A stretch of 64,000 bases of DNA from Symsagittifera roscoffensis. Taxonomy: Eukaryota > Xenacoelomorpha > Acoela > Convolutidae. Made by a program: the position numbers and the translations under genes. The notes beneath the pieces were generated by a model. It saw only the letters and a program-made list of their open reading frames with translations, was not told the DNA's origin and did no database searches. Positions 21,105 to 32,317 of the stretch are shown here, piece after piece. Position 1 is the first letter of the stretch. Each line of letters begins with the position of its first letter. The stretch lies in contig NC_087062.1 of assembly GCF_963678635.1 (NCBI RefSeq), forward strand, positions 42,980,395 through 43,044,394, written 5' to 3'.

Positions 21105-24100
21105 TTTGTCACTTCTTAATGCCTATACACTCAATTCGATTGCTAGTAACTTTATAGTTTGACTATCAATAATAATGACACATCACAATAAATTTCACAA
21201 GATTCTATTAAATAGTCACCACGAATCCCTGTATGTTATCAGAGTACAGTTTGTATATAATTTATTCACACTAACCGATTATCGGTCGTAAGATTTGAGA
21301 ACTAGCACAATATGATGTTATCAGTCAATTTAAAAGATAGTGTACTCACTACCCAATCAAGCACAAATTATGTTGATTTAAAATCAAAAACAAAAAAATA
21401 TATATAATGACAGAATGTGAATAACTCTATAAAAAAACGTATGTGTATTGTACTTTTAGTCGGTCGCAGTACAATAGTCGAACTTATATTTTAAAGAAAA
21501 AGCTTTCCCTGCTTGGTGCTGCACCAAACAGACAAAATTTTGAAGGCAGTAATTTTATCAAGTGGGCGTCTATTGCACCCACCGAGTACTGTGTTACCTA
21601 TTTGCCTTCGGACTGCCCGAGCTAGACCTACTAAAATCCTCAGGGCAGTCACTTTTCTCAAAAACGTTTTGGATTTCAATCCACACCAATGAATTACGCT
21701 CTTTTTAGTTTAGACTTAGTGTAGCGAATATCCGAGCTCGGACCTGTTTTGTTTTGGTCTGGTTTTTATTGAAAGGCAAGTTACCAGTGCAGTCACTGAT
21801 TCCTAGCCTGTCTGCTAATAACCTAATATCTCTCACTGTAGTCTTTCTTCTGTTTACCTAAGTCCTTTAATAAAATAATACCCCTCCGGATTGGCAAAAA
21901 TAGGACCCTTCCGGATTGGCAAAATTGAGACCCCTCCCGATTGGGACCCCTCTGAGTTAGCAAATGTAAGACCCCTCCGGATTGGGACCCCTCCAAATTT
22001 GAAAAAATCTGAACCTCACCGGATTGGGAGCCCTCTGGTTTTGTAAAAGTAGCTTTCCTTCTTTCAACCTATACCCCTCCGGATACGTTCTCCAATGCTA
22101 TTTTGCTTTTTAAATTAACTAGGAAGGGTATGTATTGCTTTCCTAGACCCTTCCGGATTGAAGTTAAGCCTCTTATTTGACAATTCACGCTAACGGTGAA
22201 GGGTCTTATCGCTAGCCTAACTTCGGCTCGATTAAGGTTTTCTTGTGCCTTTAGCCTTCCCTTTTCGTCTAGAACAGCCTAAAGTTACTTTATTCAACTG
22301 CTATTACCTTTTGGTAGGGGTGTAAGGGCTTTCCTAAAAAAAATTATAAAACGTGAAGGGTTACCCTTCCAAATTGGTGAATATGCTAAAAACAATCTCA
22401 AAAAATTTTCACGCTTATTTTTTCGAAAAACTTTTGTCCTTATCAGTAAGCGCAGCTAATTTCTGATCTAATGGTACCAACATCAACTGAATCTGCCCAG
22501 TAGTTCCAAAGTTATTAACCAAAACGTCTTTTTTCTAAAGTCAAGAAATTTCTCATTTGTAGGTTCCGCCTAACTTCTTCCGCAATTCTGTTTTTTTTTC
22601 GACCTAAAAATTATTGATCCGAGCTCAGAAGGCCTATAATTTTCTAGTTCGATGAAAAAAAACCCGATCTAAAACGCTTTAGTTGAAAAAATTTGCGAAA
22701 AAATATGCTACCTGTACCCCTCCGGATTGATGAGTCCACCAAATCAAACACGTTAAGTTCGATTTCTCTGCAACCCGGAAGGCTTTCGGTAAGCGGGTTT
22801 TAAAACTTGTAGATTCACTAGTGGACGTTGTCCGGACAACTATTTTTACTGTCCTAGCTCAAAAATTTCAAAAATTTTTCTGATTTTATAGTGTTCCGTT
22901 TCCTCAAAAATCACGAAAATTCGGTTTTTGGTTCCAAAATAGTTCCAACCACTTCCGAACTAAACTTAACCGGTTCTATCTATTATAGTAGTGCAGTTAC
23001 GATGTAACACACTAATTTAGCGCTTTTTTCCGTTTCAAAAAATATCGATATCTCAAAAGTCGCGACTTGTGGGGGATGAAAATATCGCTATTTTGACCCT
23101 AAAAACCGGTCTGCTTTCTGTGTTTTTCACTGAAAAACGGTATAGGAGTATTAATATAGGTTATATAAGTAATAATATTAGTAATACTATACTTCTCCGG
23201 GTTTGTTCAATATCCGAATTAAGGTGCTTAACTCGGATATTCGCAGTTCGGTGAAGGGTCACTACAGTGCAGCACTGTCGAGCACCCCACAGATTACTAT
23301 CTTACTTTTTGTACGAAAATGGATACAAAACTTGTTAACGATACCCAACAGTCGATTGATGTTGTCGTTGAGCCCCTTCTTGTTGCTCCTTGTACTGCTT
23401 GCCGGATCAGTCTTCTCCCAAGACCCTTCCCAATTGAGCGCAAATCAGCTGACCCTTCCGGATTGAGCGCAATTTATCATTAACGTGCTTAAATGCTCAA
23501 ATAACCCTACAGTACAAGCCTCACAAACGGGCTACAAAATTGATCGTAACAATCCTGACTGATATAAACGCCTGTAACAACAATATATCTATCAACAACA
23601 AACGGGGGGGTCGGATCACATCTTGTCTGGGGGGATGATTTCTACTGATTTTTTACTTTTTTTTTACTGTTTTTGGTTTTTTTGGTTATTTTTTTATGTT
23701 TTTTGTTTTTCTTGGGTACTATACTTTTTTTTGTTTGGTATTATATATATCTTTAAGTGTTTTTGGTCACAAGCCTCTCAGGGAACGAGGGGATGGCCGA
23801 TCCCCCCACCCTTCCTGATTCGTGAATTTTCGGTCTTAACTAGGTTAAAAAGCTATTCACGGTAATCCGGAAGGCTTCCGCGTTCCGAACTACCCTTCCA
23901 CGCCGGCGGTTTAGGCCTATCTAGGTCGTTAATGTGAGCATCCGCTCGGCGCGGAGTGCTCGTTAACGGTTCTGCCGTTCATGATGTTAAAAAAGAATAA
24001 CACCCAGGAGCGCCAAAAAACATCTATGTAACATTCGCCCGGAAGATACATATCGACGGAAAATAAAGCTAGGTTCTAAGACGACTGGCCAACGTCTAAA

Positions 24101-24662
24101 CAGAGCTCTACATGCTTTTCGCCGTCTCTACCAAGCCAGTACTTTCGGTGGTCTTTCTAACATCGGGTCGACTAAAACGTTACTGCTTTCGGCTTCGGTC
24201 AAAACACTCAAATTAACTAGATTACATGCAGAAATAGTGAGCTCATGGCTGCGTCTCAGTATCCCCAGACCACGAGGTCACTCCTAAAAACAGGGCTACT
24301 ACTATTCATTGAATTATTATTGTTTTTGTTCAGTAGATAAAAATCATCATCTCCATCGAAGATGGTTCAACCCTTTTCCCCAACTCCTAGCTTCTCATCC
24401 TATCAAATGAATTCAGATGTTATTTAAATTCAACTCAGGACATGACAGGGAAGCTAAAAGTTTATGTAAAACACTATCAGTTTCAGTCCCGAGACCCCTC
24501 CGGATTCTCGAATCCGGGGAAATAAGACTCCTATTCTCCTTCCGGAAGGCTGCCTTCCACCCTTCACCGTTGTTCGCAACGGCCTTGCAACTATTGTAGC
24601 GACACAATAGTTGCAACTCGGAACGGTCTCTGCTACTTCTGCAATCTGTTGTTGTTTTTCAA
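21105..24662 (-). promoter_or_regulatory. 5' LTR/leader region, non-coding
   Basis: About 3.5 kb without convincing ORFs on the element strand. It must contain the remainder of the 5' LTR and the primer binding site, but I cannot place the LTR's inner edge because its left counterpart is outside the window. It contains the CCGGA motif array, T-rich and A-rich stretches, and a C/G-rich patch near 23780-24060. Confidence 0.6.
21880..22161 (-). repeat. Array of 15-bp motif, sense CCAATCCGGAGGGGT
   Basis: Plus-strand consensus acccctccggattgg. Copies start at 21880, 21905, 21930, 21946, 21971, 21987, 22013, 22029, 22073 and 22147, with spacings of 15-74 bp. Further single copies lie at 22363, 22716, 23423, 23452, 23808 and 24494, and inverted relatives include aatccggaagg near 23863. 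In element sense the unit holds a CCAAT box next to a CCGGAG core resembling ETS-type sites. It may be an enhancer-like array in the 5' LTR. Function is inferred only. Confidence 0.7.
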
Positions 24663-24932
24663 TCACAATTCTCGTTGTTATCGCTATCGCAACTAATGTT
24701 ATTGTGTTTTTCTCCGGTTTTCTGCCAAAATGGCCATTTCTGACGTTTCTCAGAAATATGATGTCATACTTCTAAAATTTCAAAATACCAGAGTATCTTG
24801 ATGACCTTCACCTTTTGACTAATCGTCCCAATAACGTTATTAATCTCTTAAAACCGTCAATTCGGAAGGTTTGCTGCTAAAATTTCGAATCTGCTGAATC
24901 TGCATTTTGGCGCATTATGGTCGAATGTCACA
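24663..24932 (-). repeat. 5' LTR, start portion
   Basis: Counterpart of 1-274. Its right edge, TGTCACA at 24932, is the outer end of the element. Retrotransposon coding sequence of another family starts at once beyond it. The LTR continues to the left of 24663 for an unknown distance. Confidence 0.85.
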
Positions 24933-26225
24933 TGTTCGACGAAAAAATTAAGGAGCTTAAAAACATCTCGGATGTCATTGACAAACTAGACGCTCATTAT
25001 GGCTTTTACTTCCTGAAAAATTGCTTTAGCATGCCAAAACTCCTATATTTTTTTGCGTACGAGCCCTTGTTTTTTGCAAAAAGATTTTTTGGTACGCTAC
25101 GACAAATTACTAAGAAATTCGTTATAAAAGGTCACTAACGTGAAAATGGATGATAACCACTTTTTACAAGCAGTTCTACCGGCAGCCAAAGGTGGCTTGA
25201 TTGTTTCTTCCGCTCGTCTAATCGCTTTACCTGCTTTCTTAGCCTCTGCAGTAGGAGCAAAAAATACCTTGAGCAAAATCTTTGGGTTAGAGCATGTGGA
25301 TGGAACCTATGATGATGCGCTTAAATGGTGGTTTGAACTTGGAAAAACTGAAATGGCTCTGGAAAATGAAGTCCGAAAAAAATTGGACAGAGCCAATTTT
25401 TGACAGCGAAATTACAGACTTGATTTTAGACTCGAGCCAACGGACGTAAAAAGATTCAACGCGTTCCAAGTTAGATTTGGCTCCCAATGGTTGAACGCAA
25501 TCCCGTGCAAAACTTTAAGGTTGAAACTGTCAAACCAACAACTCAAAATTGCGATAGGACTTCGATTAGGTTAAAAAAAAATATGCGAACGGCATAAATG
25601 CGTATGCGGGAAAACGTTACCGAGTATGGTTGGCATTGTCTTTCTTGCCTCGAAAGTGAAGGGAGATTCTCTAAGCTTTCAAACCTGATTGCCCTTATAA
25701 AGAAGAGTTTATCTTATCACATTCCGTCTGTTTTAGATCCACGACACCTCTACAGGACCGATCAGAAGCGACCAGACGGTTTGATGCTCGTTCCATGGGC
25801 TGTTGGTAAGCAGCTCTTGTGGGATGTAACGGTAGTAGACTCCATAGCTCCTTGTAGGATTAATTCCCGGTCTGTTTGTAACCCTGGTACGGCTGCCGCC
25901 GAAGCGGAAGAGCGAAAAATGACAAGTATAAAGATCTTGTAGACGATGGATATCTTTTTCAACCGCTAGCTTTCGAGATTCAGGGCGCGGCCGGCCCCAG
26001 CACAGAAGTTTTTTTGAGCAAGCTTTGTAAGAACCTAAGCATATGCACTGAGGAACCCAGAGAAGGCAGTTTTTTAAAACAGAGAATCTCCCTGGCAATA
26101 CAGATTGCGAACGCCGCTTGCGTACTCGGAACAATAAATGACAAAATAACTTTCGACGAAATTTTTTTATTTGTAACACCTGTATTTTATATTTTCTCGT
26201 GTAGAGTTGCGTGTTCTTATTGAAG
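24933..26225 (+). pseudogene. 3' half of a non-LTR retrotransposon pol (RT thumb + restriction-like endonuclease)
   Basis: Degenerate coding sequence spread over three frames. It starts with the RT thumb region (FLKNCFSMPKLLYF), followed by LPAAKGGL and ALPAFLASAVGA, a Cys/His segment (CVCG near 25600, then HCLSC), and a PD-(D/E)xK-like endonuclease with KRPDG (about 25771), WDVTVVDS (about 25820) and AAAEAEERK (about 25890). The conserved tail includes FLKQRISLA and NAACVLGT and ends near 26170. It nicks target DNA for target-primed reverse transcription. The upstream half is absent: the segment begins at the LTR boundary. Several frameshifts mark it as dead. Confidence 0.75.
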
Positions 26226-27219
26226 AAACGTAACCCGTATCGATTTTAATTGAAAAAGACTTCAACACTCATCTTCTTTTATCATTATCACTTCCATATC
26301 TAGAAAATTCCAAGGATTTTGACTGGAGTACGTGATGAAGGGACTCCTGACTCTAACTTCGGTTACTAAGATACTTTTGACCTTCTGATTACCCAAAAAA
26401 AAATTTTTCATAGCTTGAATAAATAGTTTGCCTCGAAGGAGTTATTATTTTGCAAACAAAGTTACTATATAGAATCATTCAAGTTAGTGATTGCTCAAAA
26501 TAACCGATCTTTTTGCGAGCCGATTGATTAATAGAGACGGGCGTGCTAAAGATCGTACTTGTCATTTCCCAGTATTTATCCAGCCAAACTGGTCAAATAA
26601 GTCCCAATTTTCATCCTTAGAAAATGGTCAAATATTAGGAAAAATGACAATCATGTCTGAAAATTACGCCTGAAGTTATTTTTAGTTCCTTCTTCAATTT
26701 TTTTGCATACCTCCTTGATTAGCCTAATTGTTGTGATAAGCTTATTAACTAGAATAATTCATGCTGAGGGGTAGCAGCTTGTGACCCCCTTATTCAGTCT
26801 TATTCTATCTGTTTTAATATACAGTTACATCATTTGCTGTTCTGAATATATTCATTGGCATCAAACATTCATCGAAGTGAGTCTCAACCAATGACATTGA
26901 CACTCCAATCGACATATAAACCTGTTCTTTCAATGGAGACCTTTTGAAATGAACTACAACGAACTTATCTCCCGTAATTGGAGAATTTGAACAGCAAAGC
27001 TCTTCTTGTTTAAGGGACTAATATCGGGCCCACAGGGCCGAATCCATAATAGGGGGTCAATTAAAATGGGCCCTTCCGTCATGCGACGGTACGTGCTCAG
27101 GTTGGATAGGGCCATACCAACGCTATTTAAATACATCGACAAAATTGTATGAATAAATCAAGTCTATTTTAATGCATCAAGAGAATTGTCAATTAAAATC
27201 TACCCTCCTCGATTACAGC
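26226..27219. other. No gene seen between two retroelement remnants
   Basis: AT-rich, with scattered stops in all frames. 26954-27142 (minus) is open but has no recognisable content. I see no repeat structure. Confidence 0.4.
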
Positions 27220-27860
27220 TCAGATAGAATTGTCTATGTTGGATGCATTTTTAAGTTTTTTGCACCCCCTAAAGCAGAGGATTGCACTCCTCAGAAGTGC
27301 AAAACTTATTTGTGTTCTTATATAGTTAATTGTGTCCGAGTATGATTCATTCCGTTTTTCGCTTAGTTTCTCTGCTAGTTTCTGGACGGTTTTTGTAGAG
27401 CCCGGTGCTGCTCCTCCGGTACACGTAAAAATTAGTGGAACAAAGCTGCTGTGTTCCACATCCAGAATTCTTTGTTGGTATTTTAATGTTTTGACGCTCT
27501 CATGATATTTGTAGGCGTCAGATATAGTTTTAGGGCAGGATTTAGCATGGGGGTTGAAAATTTTTACATCGAAAAAGATTCGGCTGAATCGGCCTCCCCA
27601 GAGTCCATTTGCCTTGATGTCAAGTCGAGCGTCATCTTCAGTAGTGGTTGTTTTGTTGTGAAAATTTTTGCCTTCCAACGATTGAAGTTTCGGCTCTATT
27701 TCAACATCATGGCATACTTCGTCCAGGAGTGTCGCAAGGGTATCGCGAATTTCATTATGTCTTAGGTGAGTTTATCCACCTTTGGGACAGTGTACGGAGT
27801 GGGTCAGTGTGAACGGTTGTCCACACGGGCATATATGTGGGGTGCTTGGTGGTACCCATC
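27220..27860 (-). pseudogene. Restriction-like endonuclease domain
   Basis: The minus strand shows CPCG (about 27835) and H-x6-H-C (about 27780-27800), a zinc-binding pattern. RLDIKANGLW and FFDVKIFNP follow at about 27580-27630, giving the D...D-x-K core of a PD-(D/E)xK nuclease. Then come VEHSSFVPLIFTCTGG and the tail ISFALLRSAILCFRG. Family knowledge: this domain cuts the target site in R2-like elements. The open frame 27220-27678 covers the second half; the zinc part lies upstream. Confidence 0.7.
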
Positions 27861-27971
27861 AATATCTCAGATGTAATCCATCTTTAAACTCTGATCTGTT
27901 GAGAGATAAATGGTATTTTTTTAGGGGGAGCACGCTCAGCCAATTCGATGCGCCTTTCTGTGAAGCTAGAT

Positions 27972-29372
27972 TTATTGTCCGTTTTTCTCTGATGAGCAAG
28001 TTTCCATAATTTTAGCCTTTTTTGAGAGTGAGATGTTCTGTTTCTCAGTTTTGATGTTTCTATTTATCAGAGTTTGTTCCGTTTCAGCTATTTCTATAAC
28101 ACTGTTTTCTAAGGGATCACAAATAGCTCGTGACCACTCATAGTTTTTGGAAAAGTCCGTGTTACTGAGGAAGTCTAATCCTCCCATTCTTAGCGGTAGA
28201 GCAAAAAGGTTGCGATCTTTATCGGTTATATGGTTTTTACCAGTAATACTAGGAAGTAACTGCTGTCTTGCGTTTTTCTCAATTTCATCCATTTTATTAC
28301 ATGCTTCCGGAGTTGTTCTGGTTAGAAAGCTTAATTTATTCTGAACTCCCTTTGTGTAGCAGGAGTACGCATTTTGTGATGATGTTATAGCTACTTTGGA
28401 AAGCTTTTCAGTTAGGGTAGCTGTCTTTTCAATTTCGCTTTCGATGTACTTATCGCATGCTGATGGTGTTCCTATGACCGATCCAAGGACTCTAAAACCG
28501 TCTACCATTGTAATATTTGTGCCTTCGAATACTTTCATGGCTCTTTCACGACAGTTTTCCTTTACTTTGAGTTGACACTTAGAAGGCTTCACATTGTACC
28601 CGAAAGCCTTTCCGTGCACATCTAGGTTGTCCAGTATTGCGCGGAGACTCTTAAGATCACCTGCAGTGCTTCCATCATCTTCGTACCGTTTTTGGGTGAC
28701 ATTTGGCTTTTGCAAGAGCTCAATCAGCGGGACTATTCTAATTCCGTACATAGCCATTGCGAGGGGATCACCTTGCGTTGTGCCTTCCGTAGATGTCAAA
28801 ACCGTGTTATTGACATATAAATTTGAGGGATGTTTATATGAGTTGGCCAGCGAATGATGTAGTGCCGGACAAAAGATTTCTACATTTTTTAGAGCAAGTT
28901 CTCTATTGAGCGAGTTGAAGGCGTTTTCTGCATCAATTAGTAGTATGGCTTCCGTTTCCGGTTTCTCCAACTCCTTCCTCAAGCTGTGGATAGCATATTC
29001 GATTCCACACTTCTGGCCTAAGCAGAGTTGGAAATTTTTTCCGAGATTTTTAAAGTCTGATTTTATACATTGGGTGATTGTTTTGCCAATTATTCTTCTC
29101 AGAACCTCGCCCATACCAATGGGCCGTACCCCTGGATTTTTGTCCAGAGGTAACAGACGACACGAGTTGTAAGCTGTTAAGTTTTCATGGGGGACAACTT
29201 TACTTGCTATTGTATAGGATAGCTTAGCAATTGTCTGGTTGAACTGAGTTAATATCCTTCTCCATTCGCACGCATCTAGACCTGAGAAACCGTGGCTTCC
29301 GTGCGTTTTCAGGGTTGATTTTCGAACTGTCTTGGCGTTTATTTGTTCGAATATAGAGGGGTGGTTTGGCAT
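27972..29372 (-). pseudogene. Reverse transcriptase of the non-LTR element
   Basis: 466 codons. Motifs in order are GFSGLDACEWRRIL, KNPGVRPIGMGEVLRR (fingers), LLIDAENAFNSLNRE (motif A with Asp) and EGTTQGDPLAMAMYG (motif B). The YxDD box is Y-E-D-D at about residue 229, with Glu where Ala is usual. Then follow GYNVKPSKCQL and LPLRMGGLDFLS. The upstream region continues in other frames through about 29900. An intact motif order in a broken gene supports a fairly young remnant. Confidence 0.85.
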
Positions 29373-29934
29373 TGTGTCTTCATTTAATTCAGTTATATAG
29401 TTAGTAGTTGCTGTTTTGGCTGGGGGATGTTTTTTTTCAGGATATTGAGGACTGTTTTTCCTTCAATGACTTCGTTTAGGGGAAGTACTCCTTTTGTTTT
29501 CTTGTCTGAAAGGCAGCCAATGGCGGCAGATTTTTTGCCTGTACTCATTAGTTTATCAAATTGCTTAGCTTCCTCGTTTACTTTGGACTTCTTCTGTTTT
29601 GGATGTCTAATTTGGAGAGCTTTCGCTTCAGTGAAAAGTTCGTCTAATAGGCCTTGCTTTCATAAAATTATGCGGCGGCTCACTGTTTTGGATTTTGATC
29701 CGTTTGTTTCTGATTTAGTTTTGGGGAGCAGCAGATGTGGAGAATCATTGCTGCTTTCATTGCGACGTTATAATTCGGTGTTTCTTCTACTAATGACAAC
29801 AGCTGCTGGTTCAGTAATTCTATGAATTGGAAACGGGGCTTGTTCTTGCTTAGAACTATGAAGCGCGGTTTCCAGTTAACGACATTTTTGTATATGTCAT
29901 TTATTTTAATTTCAAGTTCTTGGTCGATAAGTTT

Positions 29935-30300
29935 TCAGGGGTCGAAGGGGGCTTTAGTGATTGCTGGGGGCGATGGATAAGATTGTGTTGCGTTGGGCAG
30001 TGCTTTTGTTTCAGGTGTTGCCGGTGATGTTTCTTTTTGAATTGTGATGGGATCTCTGCTTGTTCGTCTGTTTGTGGAATTAGGCCCCTTTGCAAAGTTC
30101 TCGGGAGTGCATTGTATGCAGGAGAACCCATCGTAATAAAATTTGCTGCTCTGTAGCCCGCTACATGAGACATGGATGTATGCTTTGCAAATGACACACC
30201 ATATGCCTCCTTTTCGAAGGTGGCGTTTGCAAATATGGCAGTGCGTTTGATCGGCCATAATTTGGCATCGAGGAGGGTAAATTATGGTGAATATATACAA
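29935..30300 (-). pseudogene. PHD-like zinc finger, N-terminus of the non-LTR element
   Basis: About 107 residues from MADQTHCHIC. The Cys/His pattern is C-x2-C, W-C-x2-C, H-x3-C, then C-x2-C, typical of the PHD-like fingers at the start of this retroelement group. A Pro/Thr-rich tail follows. It precedes the RT linker on the same strand. Confidence 0.6.
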
Positions 30301-30338
30301 GTAAGCTGAGCGAGCAATAAACTGAAAATTTCATTGGC

Positions 30339-30720
30339 CTAAAGAGAAAAATGAATACCATCTTTACAAAACATATTAGCACTAAAATTAACGTTTAGAT
30401 TGGGGGAAATAATTCGAATTCTTGAGTGGTAAAATGTATTAATAAGGCGAAACAAAGAGTTATTTAAGGCACCAAATTTTCTGTTTATGAACTGATTATT
30501 TGCAGAGAGGATGGTTTTGGGGATAATAAGCACATTTGGGTTAAACTTATGAATTATCAAATTTATTAAAAATCTCCAATCATTAGAAAAGTCTGAAACC
30601 GTAGATGAGTTATTATTAAAGCCTGCTACTATAGTAACACAGTTCAATTTCTGCGAGGGGTAGCGCGAGACAGTAGCGGCAAGGTCGGCTAGTTTTGCAC
30701 CTCTCTACGAGTGAACTGTG
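30339..30720 (-). pseudogene. SGNH-hydrolase-like C-terminal half
   Basis: The open frame 30339-30647 shows VTIVAGFNNNS, fitting block III (GxNN), and near its end KDGIHFS, fitting block V with the Asp-x2-His pair. The N-terminal GDS block is not visible. The upstream frame (to about 30720) provides LADLAATVS-like sequence in keeping with the fold. It may be the first ORF of the neighbouring PHD/RT element or a separate relic. Confidence 0.5.
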
Positions 30721-31245
30721 GCTCCGAAATCTTTGGGGCTGCAGTACTTGGTCCTTGAGGTTCCTATTACTAATTTCCTGCTCCACTTGGGTAGCCACTT
30801 CGGCCTGTACTTGGCACGGACATTCACTAAACAGGGTACAAAAGAGACAAAATAAGAGAAAGAATAGATTGTTATATGGATTGAAGAGAATTAGAATTAA
30901 AAAACAAATAAAAAAGAAATGAAAGCGATTACAACCTGGTTTTTTACGGGTGGAGGTTCCGGCGGGGATGTCCGGGTAGAGGGGGGGGGGGGGTTGGGTG
31001 TATCGCGGCTTGACCATCTTGTCTATAAAATCTCGTAACCGGGCCTTCTTCTTACAAGCGTACCGTTATGAGCGTATCATATCACATGAAACTATTTAAT
31101 AAGTTTATCACAACAATTAGGCTATCACAACAACATTTGCGTATGTATCCATAATACATACATACATTAAGCTTAGTAAATGTCAACCTTCAAAACTAAG
31201 GAATGGCATATAATCGAACAAGGTTACGTAGCAGTTTTTAGACCA
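30721..31245. other. No gene; homopolymer G run
   Basis: Contains a run of about 14 G on the plus strand near 30981-30995 and otherwise AT-rich sequence. The minus-strand ORF through this area (30616-31017) is dominated by hydrophobic low complexity and is not believed beyond its last part. Confidence 0.4.
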
Positions 31246-31600
31246 CCGAGTATTCATTCTCTTCAGTAAGCAGACAAAAACTATATGAACCAATCAGAAT
31301 GGAGACAAAGAAAAACTTAATAATTAGTTATTTTTCTGTTCGTAAGTTTGCTTTCTCACCACGATTCTGATGGTTTAATATAGTATCTGTCTTCTTACTG
31401 ACAGTTATGAATACGCGATTGTGTAACTAAGTACGCGGGTAGGTTGCACTATTTAGACAACCGCGTATTTATACTCGTAAGCCGACAAGTGCTGTAGTAA
31501 ACAATCAGAATCGAGTCTAATAAGACAATAATTTTTATTTTTTTTCCAAAGTTTGCTTTATCATCTTGATACTGATAGGTTAATATATTAGTTGTCTGCT
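31246..31600. repeat. Diverged tandem pair, period about 203 bp
   Basis: 31246-31420 and 31449-31600 align. Both run from accg(a/c)gtatt, through aatcaga(a)t, to a taatatagt(a/t)t-like end with shared gtttgctt and gatactgat(a/g)gg-type blocks. The copies are substantially diverged. Confidence 0.5.
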
Positions 31601-31925
31601 TTCAAAAATAACGAAAACAAAAAATACGAAAACAATAATTAACACTTTTGGAATATTAATCAATTATCAAGCTGTGGTCGAAAGAGTATCACTACTTGCA
31701 ACGATACGGCCTTTTCTTGCCATGAGTTGCTCTGAATTTTTGTGCCTTTATGTCAATGGTTTTTGCCTGATAGGGATAAATGGCTGTTCGTACCTCAAGA
31801 ACCTTTGCGTAATCTGTCTGCATGTTTGTTTCAAGAAAGAATCCTGAGTAGTATAGTATTTTTGTAAACATATGAAATTTCCTTGCAATTTGCGAGTTGT
31901 CATAATTCGTCATCTATTAAGTTTT

Positions 31926-32191
31926 TTATTCATAGTCAGCTGAAGTCTTCTCTTTCCGTTCTGTCAGAAAGCCCTTGTTTTTCAAATCAAGCTGACTACC
32001 AAAACCAGCATATCTGTTGTCTCCTTCTAGCCATTTCTTATATTTTTCCAAGTCTTCACTCTGTTCCTTCTGTATCAAGTGCTTCATGGGAGTTGATTTT
32101 TCCATCAACCTCAGATATTTGTCAACAATCTGTTTTCGCGTTATGTCTGTGTTGTACGCTGCAGCTATCAGAACGAACTGCTGCTTTGTAC
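31926..32191 (-). CDS. Unknown gene A, terminal exon
   Basis: The exon follows an acceptor (ttatttcag) and runs to TAA at 31926-31928. Its residues complete a Gly codon split with the previous exon. Sequence is hydrophilic and coiled-coil-like (DLEKYKKWLEGD). The four predicted exons (35965-35885, 33060-32740, 32615-32318 and this one) sum to 966 bases, exactly 322 codons with stop, in one open frame. This strongly supports the model. I recognise no family. A further open stretch, 31692-31913, lies just after the stop and is probably 3' UTR. Confidence 0.65.
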
Positions 32192-32317
32192 CTGAAATAA
32201 ACCCGATGTTGTAATTCTCAATAAAAAACTTGAATCAATCGAGTTAGTCACATTTTAATTTTAAATTTTTTTTAAAAATGATTGAGTTTCTAACTTGAAA
32301 CAAAGAAGTAAAGATAC

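Larger units (their letters stand above)
1..24932 (-). mobile_element. Giant Ty3/Gypsy-like LTR retrotransposon (left end outside window)
   Basis: A minus-strand LTR element bounded by a direct repeat at 1-274 and 24663-24932. In element sense both repeats start TGTGACATTCG, as LTRs do. Domains run in the order Gag, protease, RT, RNase H, integrase, which is the Ty3/Gypsy order. An unusual extra region of about 10 kb sits downstream of integrase: macro domain, SGNH hydrolase and several unrecognised ORFs. The coding part is visibly more GC-rich than the AT-rich host DNA to its right. The copy is defective, with nonsense codons, frame changes and tandem duplications. The two LTR ends differ by about ten substitutions and two small indels by eye, so the insertion is not recent. 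The true length is unknown because the left LTR continues beyond position 1. Confidence 0.9.
27220..30300 (-). mobile_element. Degenerate non-LTR retrotransposon with PHD-like finger, RT and restriction-like endonuclease
   Basis: In sense order: a Cys/His finger (29935-30300), a helical linker (about 29400-29900), RT (27972-29372), a CPCG zinc motif (about 27835), and an endonuclease (27220-27680). All are on the minus strand in the order expected for one element, but they occupy different frames. The lineage differs from the plus-strand fragment at 24933: the endonuclease core reads RLDIKA and then FFDVKI, instead of KRPDG and WDVTVVD. Confidence 0.75.

Noticed and set aside
23203..23466. 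Plus-strand ORF ending in what looks like a signal peptide (LSLSPFLLLLVLLAGSVFS)
   Set aside because: It lies antisense in the 5' region of the LTR element, and its end is made by copies of the 15-bp motif. No further domain.
23623..23865. Hydrophobic plus-strand ORF resembling a membrane protein
   Set aside because: Produced by a T-rich low-complexity tract, so Phe/Trp/Leu runs appear by chance.
31692..31913. Open frame just after the stop of gene A, in the same frame
   Set aside because: Three stops separate it from the gene and it has no acceptor. Most likely 3' UTR.
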